Origin: Bacillota bacterium | GTDB taxonomy: Bacteria; Bacillota; Clostridia; Ch29 | Assembly: GCA_013540605.1 (NCBI GenBank) | Contig: JABVCK010000009.1 | Span: 164,341 to 228,340 of the forward strand | Reading direction: 5' to 3' | Length of the DNA: 64,000 bases | Shown: one piece after another, positions 34,639 through 45,438 of the stretch | Position numbering within the stretch: the first letter of the stretch is position 1 | How the letters are laid out: every line of letters starts with the position of its first letter | The notes under the pieces: generated by a model | Seen by the model: only the letters and a program-made list of their open reading frames with translations | Databases searched by the model: none | Told to the model about the DNA's origin: nothing | Translations under genes and position numbers: made by a program

Positions 34639-35061
34639 TTGAGAATTCTGATAATAAACGGACCTAATATTAACCTTTTAGGCATGAGGGAAAAACATAT
34701 TTATGGCGAAACAACCTATGAGGAGATGTGTAAATATCTAGAGGAAGAAGCAAAGAAACTTGAATTGGATGTTGACATAGTTCAAAGCAATATTGAGGGT
34801 GAACTGGTAAACTACATACAAGGCGCTTGCGGGAAATATGACGGAATAATAATAAATCCGGCTGCCTATACCCACTACAGCATTGCAATATTTGATGCAC
34901 TAAAGGCAGTAGGTATACCAACTGTTGAAGTGCATATAAGCAATATTCATTCAAGGGAGGAATTCCGAAGAATATCGGTTACCGCCCCGGCCTGTATCGG
35001 GCAGATATGTGGATTTGGTATATACGGATATGTAATGGCTATGATAGGTTTGTTGCATTAG
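34639..35061 (+). CDS. aroQ: 3-dehydroquinate dehydratase, type II
   Basis: A 140-residue type II dehydroquinase: NGPNINLLGMRE, INPAAYTHYSIAIFDAL with the catalytic His, and EVHISNIHSREEFR. TTG start 34639, after AAGGAG. Last gene of the aromatic operon; a terminator follows. aroB and aroK are not in this operon. Confidence 0.95.
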   Translation: MRILIINGPNINLLGMREKHIYGETTYEEMCKYLEEEAKKLELDVDIVQSNIEGELVNYIQGACGKYDGIIINPAAYTHYSIAIFDALKAVGIPTVEVHISNIHSREEFRRISVTAPACIGQICGFGIYGYVMAMIGLLH

Positions 35062-35087
35062 TTTTTTATCTGCTGAAATAATTTAAG

Positions 35088-35111
35088 AAAACCAAGTTTT
35101 TGGTTTTTTTT
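35088..35111 (+). terminator. Rho-independent terminator of aro operon
   Basis: AAAACCAA and TTGGTTTT pair around GTTT, followed by a run of T. Confidence 0.8.
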
Positions 35112-35120
35112 AAAATATTG

Positions 35121-35149
35121 TTGACATATTTCCTTCATTGCTATAGTAT
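35121..35149 (+). promoter_or_regulatory. Promoter of leuA operon
   Basis: Perfect TTGACA and TAGTAT with a 17-base spacer, just after the aro terminator and upstream of the T-box. Confidence 0.65.
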
Positions 35150-35179
35150 AGAAGAAATTTATCCTTCAATATATTCTGT

Positions 35180-35430
35180 ATTAGGCTATGAAGGAGAATG
35201 AAAAGTAATAATCCCTTACAGAGAGCCGGTGGGTGGTGTGAACCGGTGGGGAATTACATTTCTCTCGCTCCTGAGCTTCAGGATTGAAATGTTAGTAAAT
35301 CCTGACGGGACTATTACCGTTAACCTATAGAAGTTATTTCTAATGAGGCTGTGTTGATGCAGTAAATTAGGGTGGTACCACGAGAACAAGGCTCTCGTCC
35401 CTATACCAGGGATGGGAGCTGATTTTTTTA
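35180..35430 (+). promoter_or_regulatory. T-box leader, leucine (CTC specifier)
   Basis: A T-box riboswitch that reads uncharged tRNA-Leu. Stem I contains AGAGAGCCGGTGGGTGGTG. The likely specifier codon CTC is at 35264-35266, just before GCTCCTGAGC. The T-box bulge is in AGGGTGGTACCACGAG from 35369. The terminator is GCTCTCGTCCCT paired with AGGGATGGGAGC (35391-35420), then T7. Uncharged tRNA should favour the antiterminator and leu gene expression. Confidence 0.92.
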
Positions 35431-35445
35431 TCAGGAGGTGTTGAT

Positions 35446-36996
35446 ATGAGCAAAACAATAAGCATTTTTGACACTACCCTCAGGGATGGCGAACAATCGG
35501 CAGGGGTAAACCTGAATGCCAAAGAAAAGCTGGCGATAGCTAGACAACTGGTCAAGTTAAATGTCGATGTTATTGAAGCAGGGTTTCCAATATCCTCAAG
35601 TAGTGACTTTGAAGCAGTAAAACTAATATCACAGGAAATCAAGGAAGTATCAATAGCAGCTCTGGCAAGAGCAAATGAAAAAGATATAGACAGGGCATGG
35701 CAGGCATTGAGATTCGGGCAGAATCCCAGGATACACACGTTTATTGCCACTTCAGACATACATATGAAGTATAAACTGAAACTCTCACCGGAGAAAGTAT
35801 TGGAGAATGCTGTCATGGCGGTAAAACATGCCGTAAAATACACTTCAAATGTGGAATTTTCGGCAGAGGATGCTTCCAGGAGTGATCCCGATTTTTTAGT
35901 AAAGATATTCAGCGAAGTAATAAAGGCGGGTGCCACTACAATAAACATACCAGACACTGTAGGATATGCAACCCCTGAAGAATTCAAAAAATTTGTAAGG
36001 TACATCATTAACCGTGTCCGGGATATCGGCGAGGTGACGGTTAGCGTTCACTGTCATAATGATCTGGGTCTAGCAGTTGCCAATTCAATAGCTGCAGTAG
36101 AGGCAGGAGCCACCCAGATAGAATGCACGGTCAACGGCCTCGGGGAAAGAGCAGGAAACGCTGCCCTTGAAGAAATAGTAATGGCACTGAAGACCAGAAA
36201 TGACTATTATAACACCCATACCAATATAGAAACACGCCAGATATATAGAACAAGCCAGTTGGTCAGTTCACTCACCGGCTTTTCGGTGCAACCCAATAAG
36301 GCAATTGTTGGGAAGAATGCCTTTGCCCATGAATCCGGTATACACCAGCATGGGGTATTAAATGAAAAAACCACCTATGAAATCATGAGCCCAGAATCCA
36401 TAGGACTTCCTATGAATAGAATTGTGCTTGGCAAACATTCCGGGCGGCATGCATTCCGGGACAGATTAGAAAAACTGGGTTACCAACTTACTCAAGAGGA
36501 GATAAACAAGCTTTTTATAAAATTCAAAGGGATTGCAGACAAGAAAAGGACTATCTACGATGAAGATATTGAAGCCTTGATGGATATAGGAGGTGATAAC
36601 CTAAACAAATACTTGACCCTTGAGCGTTTCCAGGTTTCATGCGGTAATGCAAGTGCACCTACATCTGCAGTGAAGTTGAATTTTAAAGGCCACTCACTGC
36701 AGGAGGTCTGTATCGGTAATGGACCTGTTGACGCATCCTTTAAAGCAATTGAAAAGGCTTTAGGCATCTCTTTAACACTGGAAGACTACAAAATCAGATC
36801 AATAACAGAAGGTAAGGATGCCCTAGCAGAGGTGATAGTGCACATTTCCCGTGAAAGCAAAATATTTATCGGAAGGGCGGTGGCTATTGATGTAATAGAA
36901 GCCAGCATTAGGGCTTATATTGAGGCAATTAACAGGATGATTGCCGGCTTGGGGGACAACTTCATACCAATACAATATAATGAAGAGGTGATTTAG
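35446..36996 (+). CDS. leuA: 2-isopropylmalate synthase
   Basis: A 516-residue LeuA condensing 2-ketoisovalerate with acetyl-CoA. Catalytic barrel: [51 protein letters not shown]. The C-terminal regulatory domain (about 385-510) gives leucine feedback. AGGAGGTG precedes ATG. First gene of leuA-leuC-leuD-leuB. Confidence 0.96.
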   Translation: MSKTISIFDTTLRDGEQSAGVNLNAKEKLAIARQLVKLNVDVIEAGFPISSSSDFEAVKLISQEIKEVSIAALARANEKDIDRAWQALRFGQNPRIHTFIATSDIHMKYKLKLSPEKVLENAVMAVKHAVKYTSNVEFSAEDASRSDPDFLVKIFSEVIKAGATTINIPDTVGYATPEEFKKFVRYIINRVRDIGEVTVSVHCHNDLGLAVANSIAAVEAGATQIECTVNGLGERAGNAALEEIVMALKTRNDYYNTHTNIETRQIYRTSQLVSSLTGFSVQPNKAIVGKNAFAHESGIHQHGVLNEKTTYEIMSPESIGLPMNRIVLGKHSGRHAFRDRLEKLGYQLTQEEINKLFIKFKGIADKKRTIYDEDIEALMDIGGDNLNKYLTLERFQVSCGNASAPTSAVKLNFKGHSLQEVCIGNGPVDASFKAIEKALGISLTLEDYKIRSITEGKDALAEVIVHISRESKIFIGRAVAIDVIEASIRAYIEAINRMIAGLGDNFIPIQYNEEVI

Positions 36997-36998
36997 TA

Positions 36999-38261
36999 AT
37001 GGCAATGACTCTCACTCAAAAAATCCTTGCGCATCACTGCGGAATGGAAAATGTAGAACCCGGACAGTTGATAATGGCAGATGTTGATCTGGTACTGGGA
37101 AATGATATTACAACGCCCGTAGCCATCAAAGAGTTCAACACCCTGGGCTATGAAAGGGTATTTGATAACAGCAGGATTGCCCTTGTATCAGACCATTTCA
37201 CGCCCAACAAGGATATAAAATCTGCTGAACTCAGCAAGCAAATGAAAGAATTTGCTCTGGAGCAGGATATTGAACATTATTTTGAAGTCGGGAGGGGGGG
37301 GATAGAGCACGTCATCCTGCCTGAAAAGGGACTGGTGCTGCCGGGTGAACTGGTGATAGGGGCGGACTCCCATACATGCACCTATGGTGCCCTTGGAGCA
37401 TTCTCCACCGGCATCGGCAGCACTGACATGGCGGCTGCAATGGCTACAGGCAAGTGCTGGCTGAAGGTCCCCGAGGCAATGGGTATCGAGCTTCGCGGAA
37501 AAATGGGAGACTGGGTATCAGGTAAAGACGTCATACTCTATATTATCGGTAAAATAGGAGTGGATGGAGCGCTGTACAGGAGCATGGAGTTTTACGGGGA
37601 AGGAATAAAAGAAATCTCCATGGATGGAAGGTTTACAATAGCAAATATGGCCATTGAGGCAGGGGCAAAAAACGGTATCTTCCCAGTAGATGAAACGACT
37701 TTGGATTACATAAAGGATAGGGCGCAGAGAAATTATAATATCTTTACCTCAGATAAGGATGCCTGTTACTGCGAAAACGTGATTATAGACCTGGATGCGA
37801 TACGTCCGCAGGTAGCCTTCCCGCATCTTCCGAGCAATACCAGGGATATCGATGATGTGGGCGAGATAAGGATTGACCAGGTGGTTATCGGGTCATGCAC
37901 CAATGGAAGGATAGAAGATATGCAAATAGCCTCAAAAATATTAAAAAACAGGAAAGTACATAAGGATGTCAGGCTCATAATAATTCCCGGCAGCCAGGAA
38001 GTGTATCTGGAAAGCGTGAAGGCGGGATATATTGAAGATTTTATTAACGCCGGAGCTTGTGTCAGTACTCCCACGTGCGGTCCGTGCCTTGGCGGGCATA
38101 TGGGGATACTTGCTTCAGGTGAAAGGGCAGTAGCCACCACCAATAGAAATTTTGTCGGCAGGATGGGCCATTCGAGAAGCGAGGTATTTCTGGCCGGTAC
38201 GGCAGTTGCTGCTGCTTCTGCCATCACTGGAAAAATAAGCAGCCCTGAGGAGGTGATTTAG
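36999..38261 (+). CDS. leuC: 3-isopropylmalate dehydratase large subunit
   Basis: A 420-residue LeuC of the archaeal/clostridial HacA-type length. 4Fe-4S ligands are in VIGSCTNGR, and the pair in [10 protein letters not shown]. Substrate region [13 protein letters not shown]. Follows leuA by two bases after GAAGAGGTGA, so translation is closely coupled. Confidence 0.95.
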   Translation: MAMTLTQKILAHHCGMENVEPGQLIMADVDLVLGNDITTPVAIKEFNTLGYERVFDNSRIALVSDHFTPNKDIKSAELSKQMKEFALEQDIEHYFEVGRGGIEHVILPEKGLVLPGELVIGADSHTCTYGALGAFSTGIGSTDMAAAMATGKCWLKVPEAMGIELRGKMGDWVSGKDVILYIIGKIGVDGALYRSMEFYGEGIKEISMDGRFTIANMAIEAGAKNGIFPVDETTLDYIKDRAQRNYNIFTSDKDACYCENVIIDLDAIRPQVAFPHLPSNTRDIDDVGEIRIDQVVIGSCTNGRIEDMQIASKILKNRKVHKDVRLIIIPGSQEVYLESVKAGYIEDFINAGACVSTPTCGPCLGGHMGILASGERAVATTNRNFVGRMGHSRSEVFLAGTAVAAASAITGKISSPEEVI

Positions 38262-38264
38262 CCA

Positions 38265-38753
38265 ATGATACTTGAAGGTAGAGTATGGAAATGTGGAGAC
38301 AATATAGATACAGATGTTATTATACCTGCCCGTTATTTGAATTCTACAAGTCCGGAAGAACTTGGCAAATACTGCATGGCCGATATGGACCCCGACTTTG
38401 CCAAAAAAATAGTCAAGGGAGATATAATCGTTGCCGGAAGGAATTTTGGCTGCGGTTCCTCCAGAGAGCACGCGCCCACAGCGATCAAAGCAGCAGGAAT
38501 TTCCTGTGTTATTGCCATTTCCTTCGCTCGGATATTCTATAGAAATGCCATAAATATCGGGCTGCCTATACTGGAATGCCCCCAATTGATATCCGAAACA
38601 TACCAGCACAATATTCTCAGTGTAAACCTTGCCAATGGCTTGATTATGGACAAATCCTCCAACAGGGAATATCAGGCGAAAAGCTTTCCTCCCTTTATCC
38701 AGGAAATAATCAAGGCCGGCGGTCTTCTGAATTATGTAAGGAGGGTGGAATAA
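38265..38753 (+). CDS. leuD: 3-isopropylmalate dehydratase small subunit
   Basis: A 162-residue LeuD swivelling subunit with [15 protein letters not shown] and [12 protein letters not shown]. Three bases after leuC, with GAGGAGGTGA as ribosome site inside the leuC end. Confidence 0.96.
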   Translation: MILEGRVWKCGDNIDTDVIIPARYLNSTSPEELGKYCMADMDPDFAKKIVKGDIIVAGRNFGCGSSREHAPTAIKAAGISCVIAISFARIFYRNAINIGLPILECPQLISETYQHNILSVNLANGLIMDKSSNREYQAKSFPPFIQEIIKAGGLLNYVRRVE

Positions 38754-38754
38754 T

Positions 38755-39816
38755 ATGATACGCATTGCAGTCCTGCCAGGTGACGGAATAGGCCCTGAGG
38801 TTTGTTCGCAGGCAGTCAAGGTACTGAGACATGTATGCAAAGGCTTTAGTTTCACTGAGGCGGCTGTAGGAGGTGCTGCCCTTGACAGCTGCGGCCTTCC
38901 CCTTCCTTCCGAGACCCTTAAGCTGTGTAAAGAAAGTGACAGTATACTCCTGGGGGCTGTAGGAGGGCCAAAGTGGAATGCAGCCCCTCCCCACCTGCGA
39001 CCCGAGCAGGCAATATTGCAGTTGAGAAAAGAACTAAATATTTATGCAAACCTGAGGCCTATAGTTTCGTATCCAATGTCAAAGGATAGTTCTCCCCTAA
39101 AACCAGGTATCGTTGAAAAGGGGATAGATATTTTAATAGTAAGGGAATTGAACGGAGGAATATATTTCGGACCAAAGAGTCGGGAAAGGACCAGTACAGG
39201 GTATCTGGCCTCGGATACTGAAATCTACAGCACCGATGAGATAGAAAGGATAGCCCATGCAGCATTCGGTATCGCAAAGAAAAGAACCAGAAAAGTAACA
39301 TCGGTAGACAAGGCCAATGTATTGGAGAGTTCCAGGCTATGGAGAGAAACGGTTGAAAAGATATCGTTACAATATCCTGAAATTGACCTGGAGCACATGT
39401 ATATTGATAATTGTGCCATGCAGTTAATTCTCAACCCATCAAGGTTTGATGTAATATTAACCAATAACATGTTTGGTGACATATTGAGTGATGAAGCGTC
39501 TGTGATTACCGGCTCAATAGGTATGATGCCCTCTGCCAGTATCGGGGGGCAGAGTTTTGGCCTTTACGAACCCATCCATGGTTCAGCCCCTGATATAGCA
39601 GGACAAAATAAAGCCAATCCTATTGCTGCCATACTATCTGCAGCAATGATGCTCAGGCTGTCCTTTAACATGTACAGGGAGGCAAATGCTATAGAAAATG
39701 CGGTAGAAAAGGCGTTAAACATGGGATATAGAACCTCTGACATAATGTCTTCAGGCTGCAAAGAAGTAGGTACCAGTGAAATGGGAGAATTAATAATTGC
39801 AGGCATATCCTGTTGA
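38755..39816 (+). CDS. leuB: 3-isopropylmalate dehydrogenase
   Basis: A 353-residue LeuB oxidising and decarboxylating 3-isopropylmalate: [42 protein letters not shown] and [12 protein letters not shown]. Starts one base after the leuD stop. ilv genes are not linked in the window. Confidence 0.96.
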   Translation: MIRIAVLPGDGIGPEVCSQAVKVLRHVCKGFSFTEAAVGGAALDSCGLPLPSETLKLCKESDSILLGAVGGPKWNAAPPHLRPEQAILQLRKELNIYANLRPIVSYPMSKDSSPLKPGIVEKGIDILIVRELNGGIYFGPKSRERTSTGYLASDTEIYSTDEIERIAHAAFGIAKKRTRKVTSVDKANVLESSRLWRETVEKISLQYPEIDLEHMYIDNCAMQLILNPSRFDVILTNNMFGDILSDEASVITGSIGMMPSASIGGQSFGLYEPIHGSAPDIAGQNKANPIAAILSAAMMLRLSFNMYREANAIENAVEKALNMGYRTSDIMSSGCKEVGTSEMGELIIAGISC

Positions 39817-39891
39817 CAAATATGGAAGTAAGGGGAAAACAAGGGGACGTTCTTCTCTTGCTTCCAAATGGGGTTATATAACATGAGCGCA

Positions 39892-39921
39892 AATCAGTTC
39901 CTGTTGGGGACTGATTTTTTT
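39892..39921 (+). terminator. Rho-independent terminator of leu operon
   Basis: AATCAGTTCC and GGGACTGATT form a 10-bp stem with one G-U pair, followed by T7. A weak GGGGACGTTC word resembling the mosaic repeat lies just upstream at 39843. Confidence 0.8.
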
Positions 39922-39937
39922 GCTCAGTATAAAAACG

Positions 39938-39966
39938 TTGACAGTTATTAAAAAAACTATTATAAT
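39938..39966 (+). promoter_or_regulatory. Consensus promoter of leuS
   Basis: Perfect TTGACA, 17-base spacer, perfect TATAAT. Start of transcription expected about 39973. Confidence 0.85.
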
Positions 39967-39984
39967 ACTTTTAAATTTTAAATT

Positions 39985-40195
39985 ATTGAAAAATAGGAGT
40001 AGTAAATGGTAACACCTTTCAGAGAGCCGGTGTATGGTGCAAATCGGCAGGCTCAGCCATTGAACTCGCCTAAGCTATGATGGGGTGATTCCCTTACAAA
40101 TCATCTAAGAGGGCGGATTTTGAGTCCGTCAATTAGGGTGGTAACGCGGGTGACTAACCTCTCGTCCCTAGGTTTCGGGACCAGGGGTTTTTTAA
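39985..40195 (+). promoter_or_regulatory. T-box leader of leuS (CTC specifier)
   Basis: A second leucine T-box. AGAGAGCCGGTGTATGGTG in stem I; specifier CTC at 40065-40067 in GAACTCGCC; AGGGTGGTAACGCG antiterminator bulge at 40134-40147; and a terminator stem using GTCCC/GGGAC with flanking CC/GG, followed by T6. Couples leucyl-tRNA synthetase to charging level. Confidence 0.93.
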
Positions 40196-40254
40196 TTACA
40201 TAACAAAGTATTAATTAAAATCAGTTTATTACACACTTTCGGGAGGTATAGCTT

Positions 40255-42723
40255 ATGAGGTACGATTTTCAAAGGATTGAGGAGAAATGGCAAAAAGACT
40301 GGGAAGAAAAAAAGCTTCATAGAACAGGTGAAGGCGAGGGCAATAAATACTACGCCCTGGAAATGTTTCCGTACCCATCTGGAAAGCTCCATATGGGCCA
40401 CGTTAGGAACTATTCAATAGGAGACGTCGTTGCCCGGTTTAAGAAGATGAACGGTAAAAATGTACTGCACCCTATGGGCTGGGATTCCTTTGGCCTTCCT
40501 GCCGAAAACGCTGCGATTAAGCACGATACTCACCCCAATGTATGGACGTGGGATAACATAAAAAATATGCGGGCTCAGTTAAAGCAACTGGGGATCAGTT
40601 ATGACTGGGACAGGGAAATAGCCAGCTGTCACCCGGATTATTATAAATGGACACAGTGGCTGTTTCTGCTGTTTTATAATAACGGTCTTGCGTATAAAAA
40701 GCGTTCATATGTCAACTGGTGCCCTTCGTGCGCAACCGTACTGGCAAACGAGCAGGTTATAAGCGGGGAATGTGAAAGATGCGGGAGCACCGTCACAAAG
40801 AAAGACCTGGAACAATGGTTTTTTAGGATTACCGATTATGCGCAGAAACTCCTGGACGATATGCAGAAGCTTGAGGGCTGGCCCGATAAGGTTAAGACGA
40901 TGCAGAGCAACTGGATCGGGCGCAGCGAGGGAGCTTCAATAGATTTTGACGTGGAAGGCATAAAAAGTAAAATTACTGTTTTTACGACAAGGCCGGATAC
41001 GATTTTCGGTGCCACCTTTATGGCCCTTGCGCCTGAGCACCCTTTAGCTAAGGAAATTGTTAAGGATACCGGTTATGAGGATGAATTCAATGGATTTGTT
41101 GAGAGAATCAAAAAAATGTCGGAGATAGAAAGGACTTCAACCGAGCTTGAGAAGGAAGGGGTCTTCTTGGGCAAGTATGCCGTAAACCCGGTGAACGGGA
41201 AGATGATGCCCATATACGCGGCCAACTATATTCTTCTTGAATACGGTACCGGAGCAATTATGGGAGTTCCTGCCCACGACCAGAGGGACTATGACTTTGC
41301 TGTGAAGTATGGGCTGGAGATAATTGAGGTTGTAAGGCCGGTCGGTGAAGAGAACGGTAAAGGAATGGATCGGGCCTTTGAAGACACCGGCGTAATGGTT
41401 AATTCCGGGAAGTACAATGGTCTGGATAATTATGAGGCTATGTCAGGGATAATCGATGAGCTGGAGCGTGCAGGAAAAGGAAAAAGAGAGGTTAAATTCC
41501 GAATCCGCGATTGGTTGATCTCCAGACAGAGGTATTGGGGCGCTCCCATACCTATCATTTATTGCCCGGAGTGTGGGGAGGTGCCGGTGCCCGAAAAAGA
41601 TCTGCCTGTGGTACTGCCGCTTAACGTGGAGCTTACGGGGAAAGGGGAGTCACCCCTTGCGAGGAGTCAGGAATTCGTCAATACTAAATGTCCTGTCTGT
41701 GGTGGCGATGCAAAAAGGGAAACGGACACAATGGATACGTTTGTGTGTTCTTCATGGTATTTCCTGAGGTTCACCGACCCACAAAACAAAGAGAAGGCCT
41801 TCGACAAGAAAAAGGCAGACTATTGGATGCCTGTGGACCAATATATAGGCGGAGTCGAACACGCCATACTCCACCTGCTTTACGCCAGGTTTTTTACAAA
41901 GGTATTGTACGACCTTGGGTTATGCTCCTTCAACGAACCGTTTCAAAACTTATTGACCCAGGGGATGGTGTTGAAGGATGGAGCGAAAATGTCAAAATCC
42001 AAAGGGAATGTAGTTAGCCCGGAAGATATAGTCGAACGATATGGGGCTGATACTGCGAGGCTGTTTATACTATTTGCAGCTCCCCCTGAAAGGGACTTGG
42101 AGTGGAGTGACCAGGGCGTAGAGGGATGCTACAGGTTTTTAAACAGGATCTGGAGGCTGGTTACCGATAGCGTCGAATTGTACACGGAGGATAGCCGCTA
42201 TGAATTGCACGAATTATCCCAGATGGATAAGGACCTTGTATATGTAATCAACCATACGGTGAAAAAAGTAACAGACGATATAGAAGAAAGGTTCAATTTC
42301 AATACAGCGATAAGCGCAGTCATGGAAATGGTAAATGCGTTATACCAGTACAGGGATAAAGACGGTTTTAATCCAGTTGTTTTTCGTGATGGAATTGAAA
42401 AACTCGTTGTATTGATGGCGCCCTTTGCACCACATATAGCAGAAGAACTCTGGCATATGGTCAGGAATGACGGAAGCAGTGTCCACAGCCAGAAATGGCC
42501 GGATTACGATCCTAAAGCTCTTATCAAAGATGAAATTATAATTGTAGTCCAGATTAACGGTAAGGTAAGGAGCAGGATTAGCATTCCGGCGGATATGGAC
42601 GAGGAGACCGTTAAGAGGACTGCTTTGGAGGATGAAAAGGTTAGATCGTATATTGAAGGTCAGACGATTTCAAAGGTTGTGGCGGTGCCGGGTAAACTCA
42701 TTAATGTTGTTGTGAGGAGGTAA
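40255..42723 (+). CDS. leuS: Leucyl-tRNA synthetase
   Basis: An 822-residue class I synthetase. HMGH (HIGH motif) in [16 protein letters not shown]1 editing domain (about 225-420, with [12 protein letters not shown]), zinc-like cysteines [10 protein letters not shown] and CPVCGG, and MSKSKGN (KMSKS) near 580. GGGAGGT precedes the ATG. Single gene under its own T-box. Confidence 0.97.
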   Translation: MRYDFQRIEEKWQKDWEEKKLHRTGEGEGNKYYALEMFPYPSGKLHMGHVRNYSIGDVVARFKKMNGKNVLHPMGWDSFGLPAENAAIKHDTHPNVWTWDNIKNMRAQLKQLGISYDWDREIASCHPDYYKWTQWLFLLFYNNGLAYKKRSYVNWCPSCATVLANEQVISGECERCGSTVTKKDLEQWFFRITDYAQKLLDDMQKLEGWPDKVKTMQSNWIGRSEGASIDFDVEGIKSKITVFTTRPDTIFGATFMALAPEHPLAKEIVKDTGYEDEFNGFVERIKKMSEIERTSTELEKEGVFLGKYAVNPVNGKMMPIYAANYILLEYGTGAIMGVPAHDQRDYDFAVKYGLEIIEVVRPVGEENGKGMDRAFEDTGVMVNSGKYNGLDNYEAMSGIIDELERAGKGKREVKFRIRDWLISRQRYWGAPIPIIYCPECGEVPVPEKDLPVVLPLNVELTGKGESPLARSQEFVNTKCPVCGGDAKRETDTMDTFVCSSWYFLRFTDPQNKEKAFDKKKADYWMPVDQYIGGVEHAILHLLYARFFTKVLYDLGLCSFNEPFQNLLTQGMVLKDGAKMSKSKGNVVSPEDIVERYGADTARLFILFAAPPERDLEWSDQGVEGCYRFLNRIWRLVTDSVELYTEDSRYELHELSQMDKDLVYVINHTVKKVTDDIEERFNFNTAISAVMEMVNALYQYRDKDGFNPVVFRDGIEKLVVLMAPFAPHIAEELWHMVRNDGSSVHSQKWPDYDPKALIKDEIIIVVQINGKVRSRISIPADMDEETVKRTALEDEKVRSYIEGQTISKVVAVPGKLINVVVRR

Positions 42724-42728
42724 TGTTG

Positions 42729-43379
42729 ATGTCCAATGAATTACACCCAATTCTTAAGAGCATTATACCTGTTGTCAAAGGTATAGCCAAGACCTTTGGG
42801 AAGAACTGCGAAGTGGTGTTGCATGACATAACTGACCCCTATCACTCAATTGTCGCTATTGAGAATGCCCATGTTACCGAAAGGGGATTGGGCGGGTCTA
42901 TGTCCCAGAGCAACATTGAGCTGATCAAACAGGGAGGATTTACCGAAGACCAGCTCAACTATACGAAGAAGACCTCTGATGGCAGGATTCTGAAATCTTC
43001 AACAGTAATAATAAGGGACGATAACAATGACCCGATCGGCTGCCTTTGTATCAATTTTGACCTCTCGGAATTTGTTATTGTGAGAAACTCTATAAATTCT
43101 TTGTGCGCGACCGATGGGGAAGAAGAGGCGAGGGCTGATAGGGATTACGACGGCACCAATATAAACGATGTGCTGTGCAATCTGGTAAACTCTGTGCTGG
43201 ACAGTTCAGGTAAGCCCGTAGCCTATATGACCAAGGAGGATAAGGTAGAAATAGTTAAGGTTCTGGATAAGAAAGGCGCATTCCTCATAAAGGGCGCCAT
43301 AGATTATGTGGCAAAGGTGCTCTGCGTTTCCAGGTACACCGTTTATAACTATTTGGACGAGATAAGGGTAACCGAGTAG
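42729..43379 (+). CDS. YheO-like PAS plus HTH transcriptional regulator
   Basis: A 216-residue regulator: an N-terminal YheO-type PAS domain (about 1-115, FGKNCEVVLHDITDPYHSIVAIEN, GCLCINFD) and a C-terminal DNA-binding HTH_22 domain (about 155-215, FLIKGAIDYVAKVLCVSRYTVYNYL). DauR, a D-arginine catabolism regulator, has this layout; the ligand here is unknown. ATG 42729 is eight bases after AGGAGG; ATG 42723 is too close. It directly follows leuS and is separated from ridA by a repeat array. Confidence 0.88.
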   Translation: MSNELHPILKSIIPVVKGIAKTFGKNCEVVLHDITDPYHSIVAIENAHVTERGLGGSMSQSNIELIKQGGFTEDQLNYTKKTSDGRILKSSTVIIRDDNNDPIGCLCINFDLSEFVIVRNSINSLCATDGEEEARADRDYDGTNINDVLCNLVNSVLDSSGKPVAYMTKEDKVEIVKVLDKKGAFLIKGAIDYVAKVLCVSRYTVYNYLDEIRVTE

Positions 43380-43421
43380 AAGTATTGCCAGAATTATGAT
43401 AAAATTTTTGATAGATCAAAA

Positions 43422-43576
43422 GGGGACATTCCGCGGCAAGGAATACATCGGGGACATTCCGCGGCAAGGAATACATCGGGGACATTCCGCGGCAAGAAAT
43501 ACCTGCGAACAGCGGTGTGTCCCCATACCTTAAAACAGCGGTGTGTCCCCATACCTTAAAATAGCGGTGTGTCCCC
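43422..43576. repeat. Mosaic repeat array, copy 3 (three A units plus three B units)
   Basis: Three direct copies of a 28-bp unit beginning GGGGACATTCCGCGGCAAGG (43422, 43450, 43478) are followed by three copies of a 26-bp unit containing AGCGGTGTGTCCCC. The first set is the reverse complement of the right-hand units at 13550-13651 and the second of the left-hand ones. It lies between the PAS regulator gene and ridA. Confidence 0.9.
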
Positions 43577-43601
43577 TTACATTAGATAGGAGGAAAGCCA
43601 T

Positions 43602-43985
43602 ATGAGCAAAGAGATAATTTCCACAAGCAAAGCCCCAGGTGCTGTGGGACCCTATTCGCAGGGTGTCAAGGTAGGAAACCTGATTTTTACATCGGGACAG
43701 ATAGCCATAAACCCTGAGACAGGGGAACTGGTTAAAGGCGACATAAAAGAACAGACAAGGCAGGTTCTTCACAATCTTGAGGCTGTATTGAACGCCGCAG
43801 GGTCGGGTCTGGACAAAGTGATCAAAGCAACGGTTTTTATAAATGACATGGCTAAGTTCGGAGAAGTTAACGAGGTTTATGCAAGCTTTTTTGAGGGGGA
43901 TTACCCTGCAAGGAGTTGTGTGGAGGTTTCCAGGCTTCCTAAGGACGTAGCCGTGGAGATCGAAACTATTGCAGTTGTAGAATAA
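43602..43985 (+). CDS. ridA: RidA family imine deaminase
   Basis: A 127-residue RidA/YjgF/UK114 protein that hydrolyses reactive enamine/imine intermediates from PLP enzymes. GPYSQGVKVGNLIFTSGQI, the catalytic Arg in ARSCVEV and the terminal EIETIAVVE are canonical. AGGAGG precedes ATG. Linked YheO-type regulator and RidA genes occur in other bacteria and suggest amino-acid catabolism. Confidence 0.95.
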   Translation: MSKEIISTSKAPGAVGPYSQGVKVGNLIFTSGQIAINPETGELVKGDIKEQTRQVLHNLEAVLNAAGSGLDKVIKATVFINDMAKFGEVNEVYASFFEGDYPARSCVEVSRLPKDVAVEIETIAVVE

Positions 43986-44016
43986 GGAGGAAGCGATAGC
44001 TTCCTCCTATTTCTTT
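43985..44016. terminator. Bidirectional terminator between ridA and the D,D-carboxypeptidase gene
   Basis: AGGAGGAAGC and GCTTCCTCCT pair around GATA. The stem overlaps both stop codons (ridA on plus, 44007-44009 on minus). T-rich sequence follows on the plus strand. Confidence 0.75.
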
Positions 44017-45266
44017 CGGAAAATATTGTTCCTATACGAATACATATTTTTCTTGCGCCTTCTTTTTCTTTTGAGGGTAAGTATTGAACCTCCGAAAAGC
44101 AGTAGAAAAAATGTCCAGAGGACCAGGGAACCGGTTTTTGATTTGCCTCCCACAACAACCCCCGAAGCTTTAACGGGATCTTCAGGTACTTCTCCGGCTA
44201 CCAGCCTTACCCTGCCTATTGTTTCGCTGCCTATACTGTATTCGATATAACCCAACCGTTCACCTCTATGTATTGGGGGAACTATTTTATCATTCAGTAT
44301 TATTCTTTCATCAATTTCAGGGGTTTCGCCTACAGGTGCATCATAGTGAAAATCCCTTTCGCTGACGAGGGCGATTTTTTTAATTGAACCTTTAACCTCA
44401 ATCTCATCAATGACCTGATTTTTTTTCACAAGAGGTACGGGAGCAAAATTATTGAAGCCGTAATCCAGCAGAGCTATCGTATTCTCCCAGATAGCGTTTG
44501 TGTTGTTTTCGTTCAGTATCACTGTTATTAGCTCCATACCATCTCTTTCTGCAGAACCAACAAAGCACTGTCTGGCTGCCAGAGTATAACCGGTTTTGAT
44601 TCCATTTGCACCGTCATATTTATACGGAGTATTTTTAATCAATTTGTTTCCATTATAAAGATATCTGGTATCCTGCATGTTTGTTTCTGGTATAATATAA
44701 CTGACGGTACTTACTATCTCTCTGAATTTTGGTATGGACATAGCGTGTTTTGCTATTATGGCCATGTCATAGGCTGTTGTAACATGGTTAGGGTCAGGCA
44801 AACCATTTGGATTAGTGAAATTTGTGTTTAATGCGCCCAATTCCCTGGCTTTATCATTCATCATAACCGCAAACTCTTCAACGGAGCCACCGATATGCTC
44901 AGCAATCGCTATAGCGGCATCGTTTGCTGAATCCAGTATTAACCCGTACAGCAGCTGTTCCAGAGTTACATCTTCACCCTCCAGTAAATATATTCTGCTT
45001 CCGTCAATGAAGGATGCTTTTTTACTGATCGGGACATAATCTTTGAGATTGCCTCTTTCCAGCGCCAAAACAGCGGTCATGATTTTTGTCGTGCTGGCTG
45101 GGAAGGACCTTTCATCAGCATTTTTACTGTATAGCACCTGACCGGTTTTCCCGTCAATCAAAACCGCTTTGGGAGAGGATATGTTGGGCGATGCAAGGGA
45201 ATAGTTCGGTAAAAACAGCGTAAAAGCAAGTATTGCTAAAACAAAACAGACAACGATTTTTTTCAT
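44007..45266 (-). CDS. D-alanyl-D-alanine carboxypeptidase (DacF-like, PBP5 family)
   Basis: A 419-residue S11 peptidase trimming pentapeptides in peptidoglycan. Signal peptide (1-25), then SxxK in PASTTKIM (about 57-60), SxN in DSANDAA, KTG in GIKTGYT; a PBP5-type C-terminal beta domain (about 285-375) and a C-terminal membrane segment (about 383-400) with a basic tail. Bacillus DacF modifies spore cortex; DacA acts vegetatively; which applies here cannot be told. AGGAGG-like GGGAGGAAA precedes the ATG. It is divergent from comEA. Confidence 0.93.
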   Translation of the reverse strand: MKKIVVCFVLAILAFTLFLPNYSLASPNISSPKAVLIDGKTGQVLYSKNADERSFPASTTKIMTAVLALERGNLKDYVPISKKASFIDGSRIYLLEGEDVTLEQLLYGLILDSANDAAIAIAEHIGGSVEEFAVMMNDKARELGALNTNFTNPNGLPDPNHVTTAYDMAIIAKHAMSIPKFREIVSTVSYIIPETNMQDTRYLYNGNKLIKNTPYKYDGANGIKTGYTLAARQCFVGSAERDGMELITVILNENNTNAIWENTIALLDYGFNNFAPVPLVKKNQVIDEIEVKGSIKKIALVSERDFHYDAPVGETPEIDERIILNDKIVPPIHRGERLGYIEYSIGSETIGRVRLVAGEVPEDPVKASGVVVGGKSKTGSLVLWTFFLLLFGGSILTLKRKRRRKKNMYSYRNNIFRKK

Positions 45267-45438
45267 AGGTTTCCTCCCGTGATTGATGTCAGTAGTTACT
45301 AATAGTATAACAGATAACGAATATCCTTTATAGATATATCGACATTTATCAAAAAATTACATCTGATGGAAAATGTATCATACAAGAAGGATTAACTAAA
45401 AATTGATAGAATATGAATCGACAGAGGAGGTTTTCTTG

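Noticed and set aside
43422-43576. Possible CRISPR array
   Set aside because: Repeat units are adjacent with no unique spacers, two different units are involved, and there are no cas genes.
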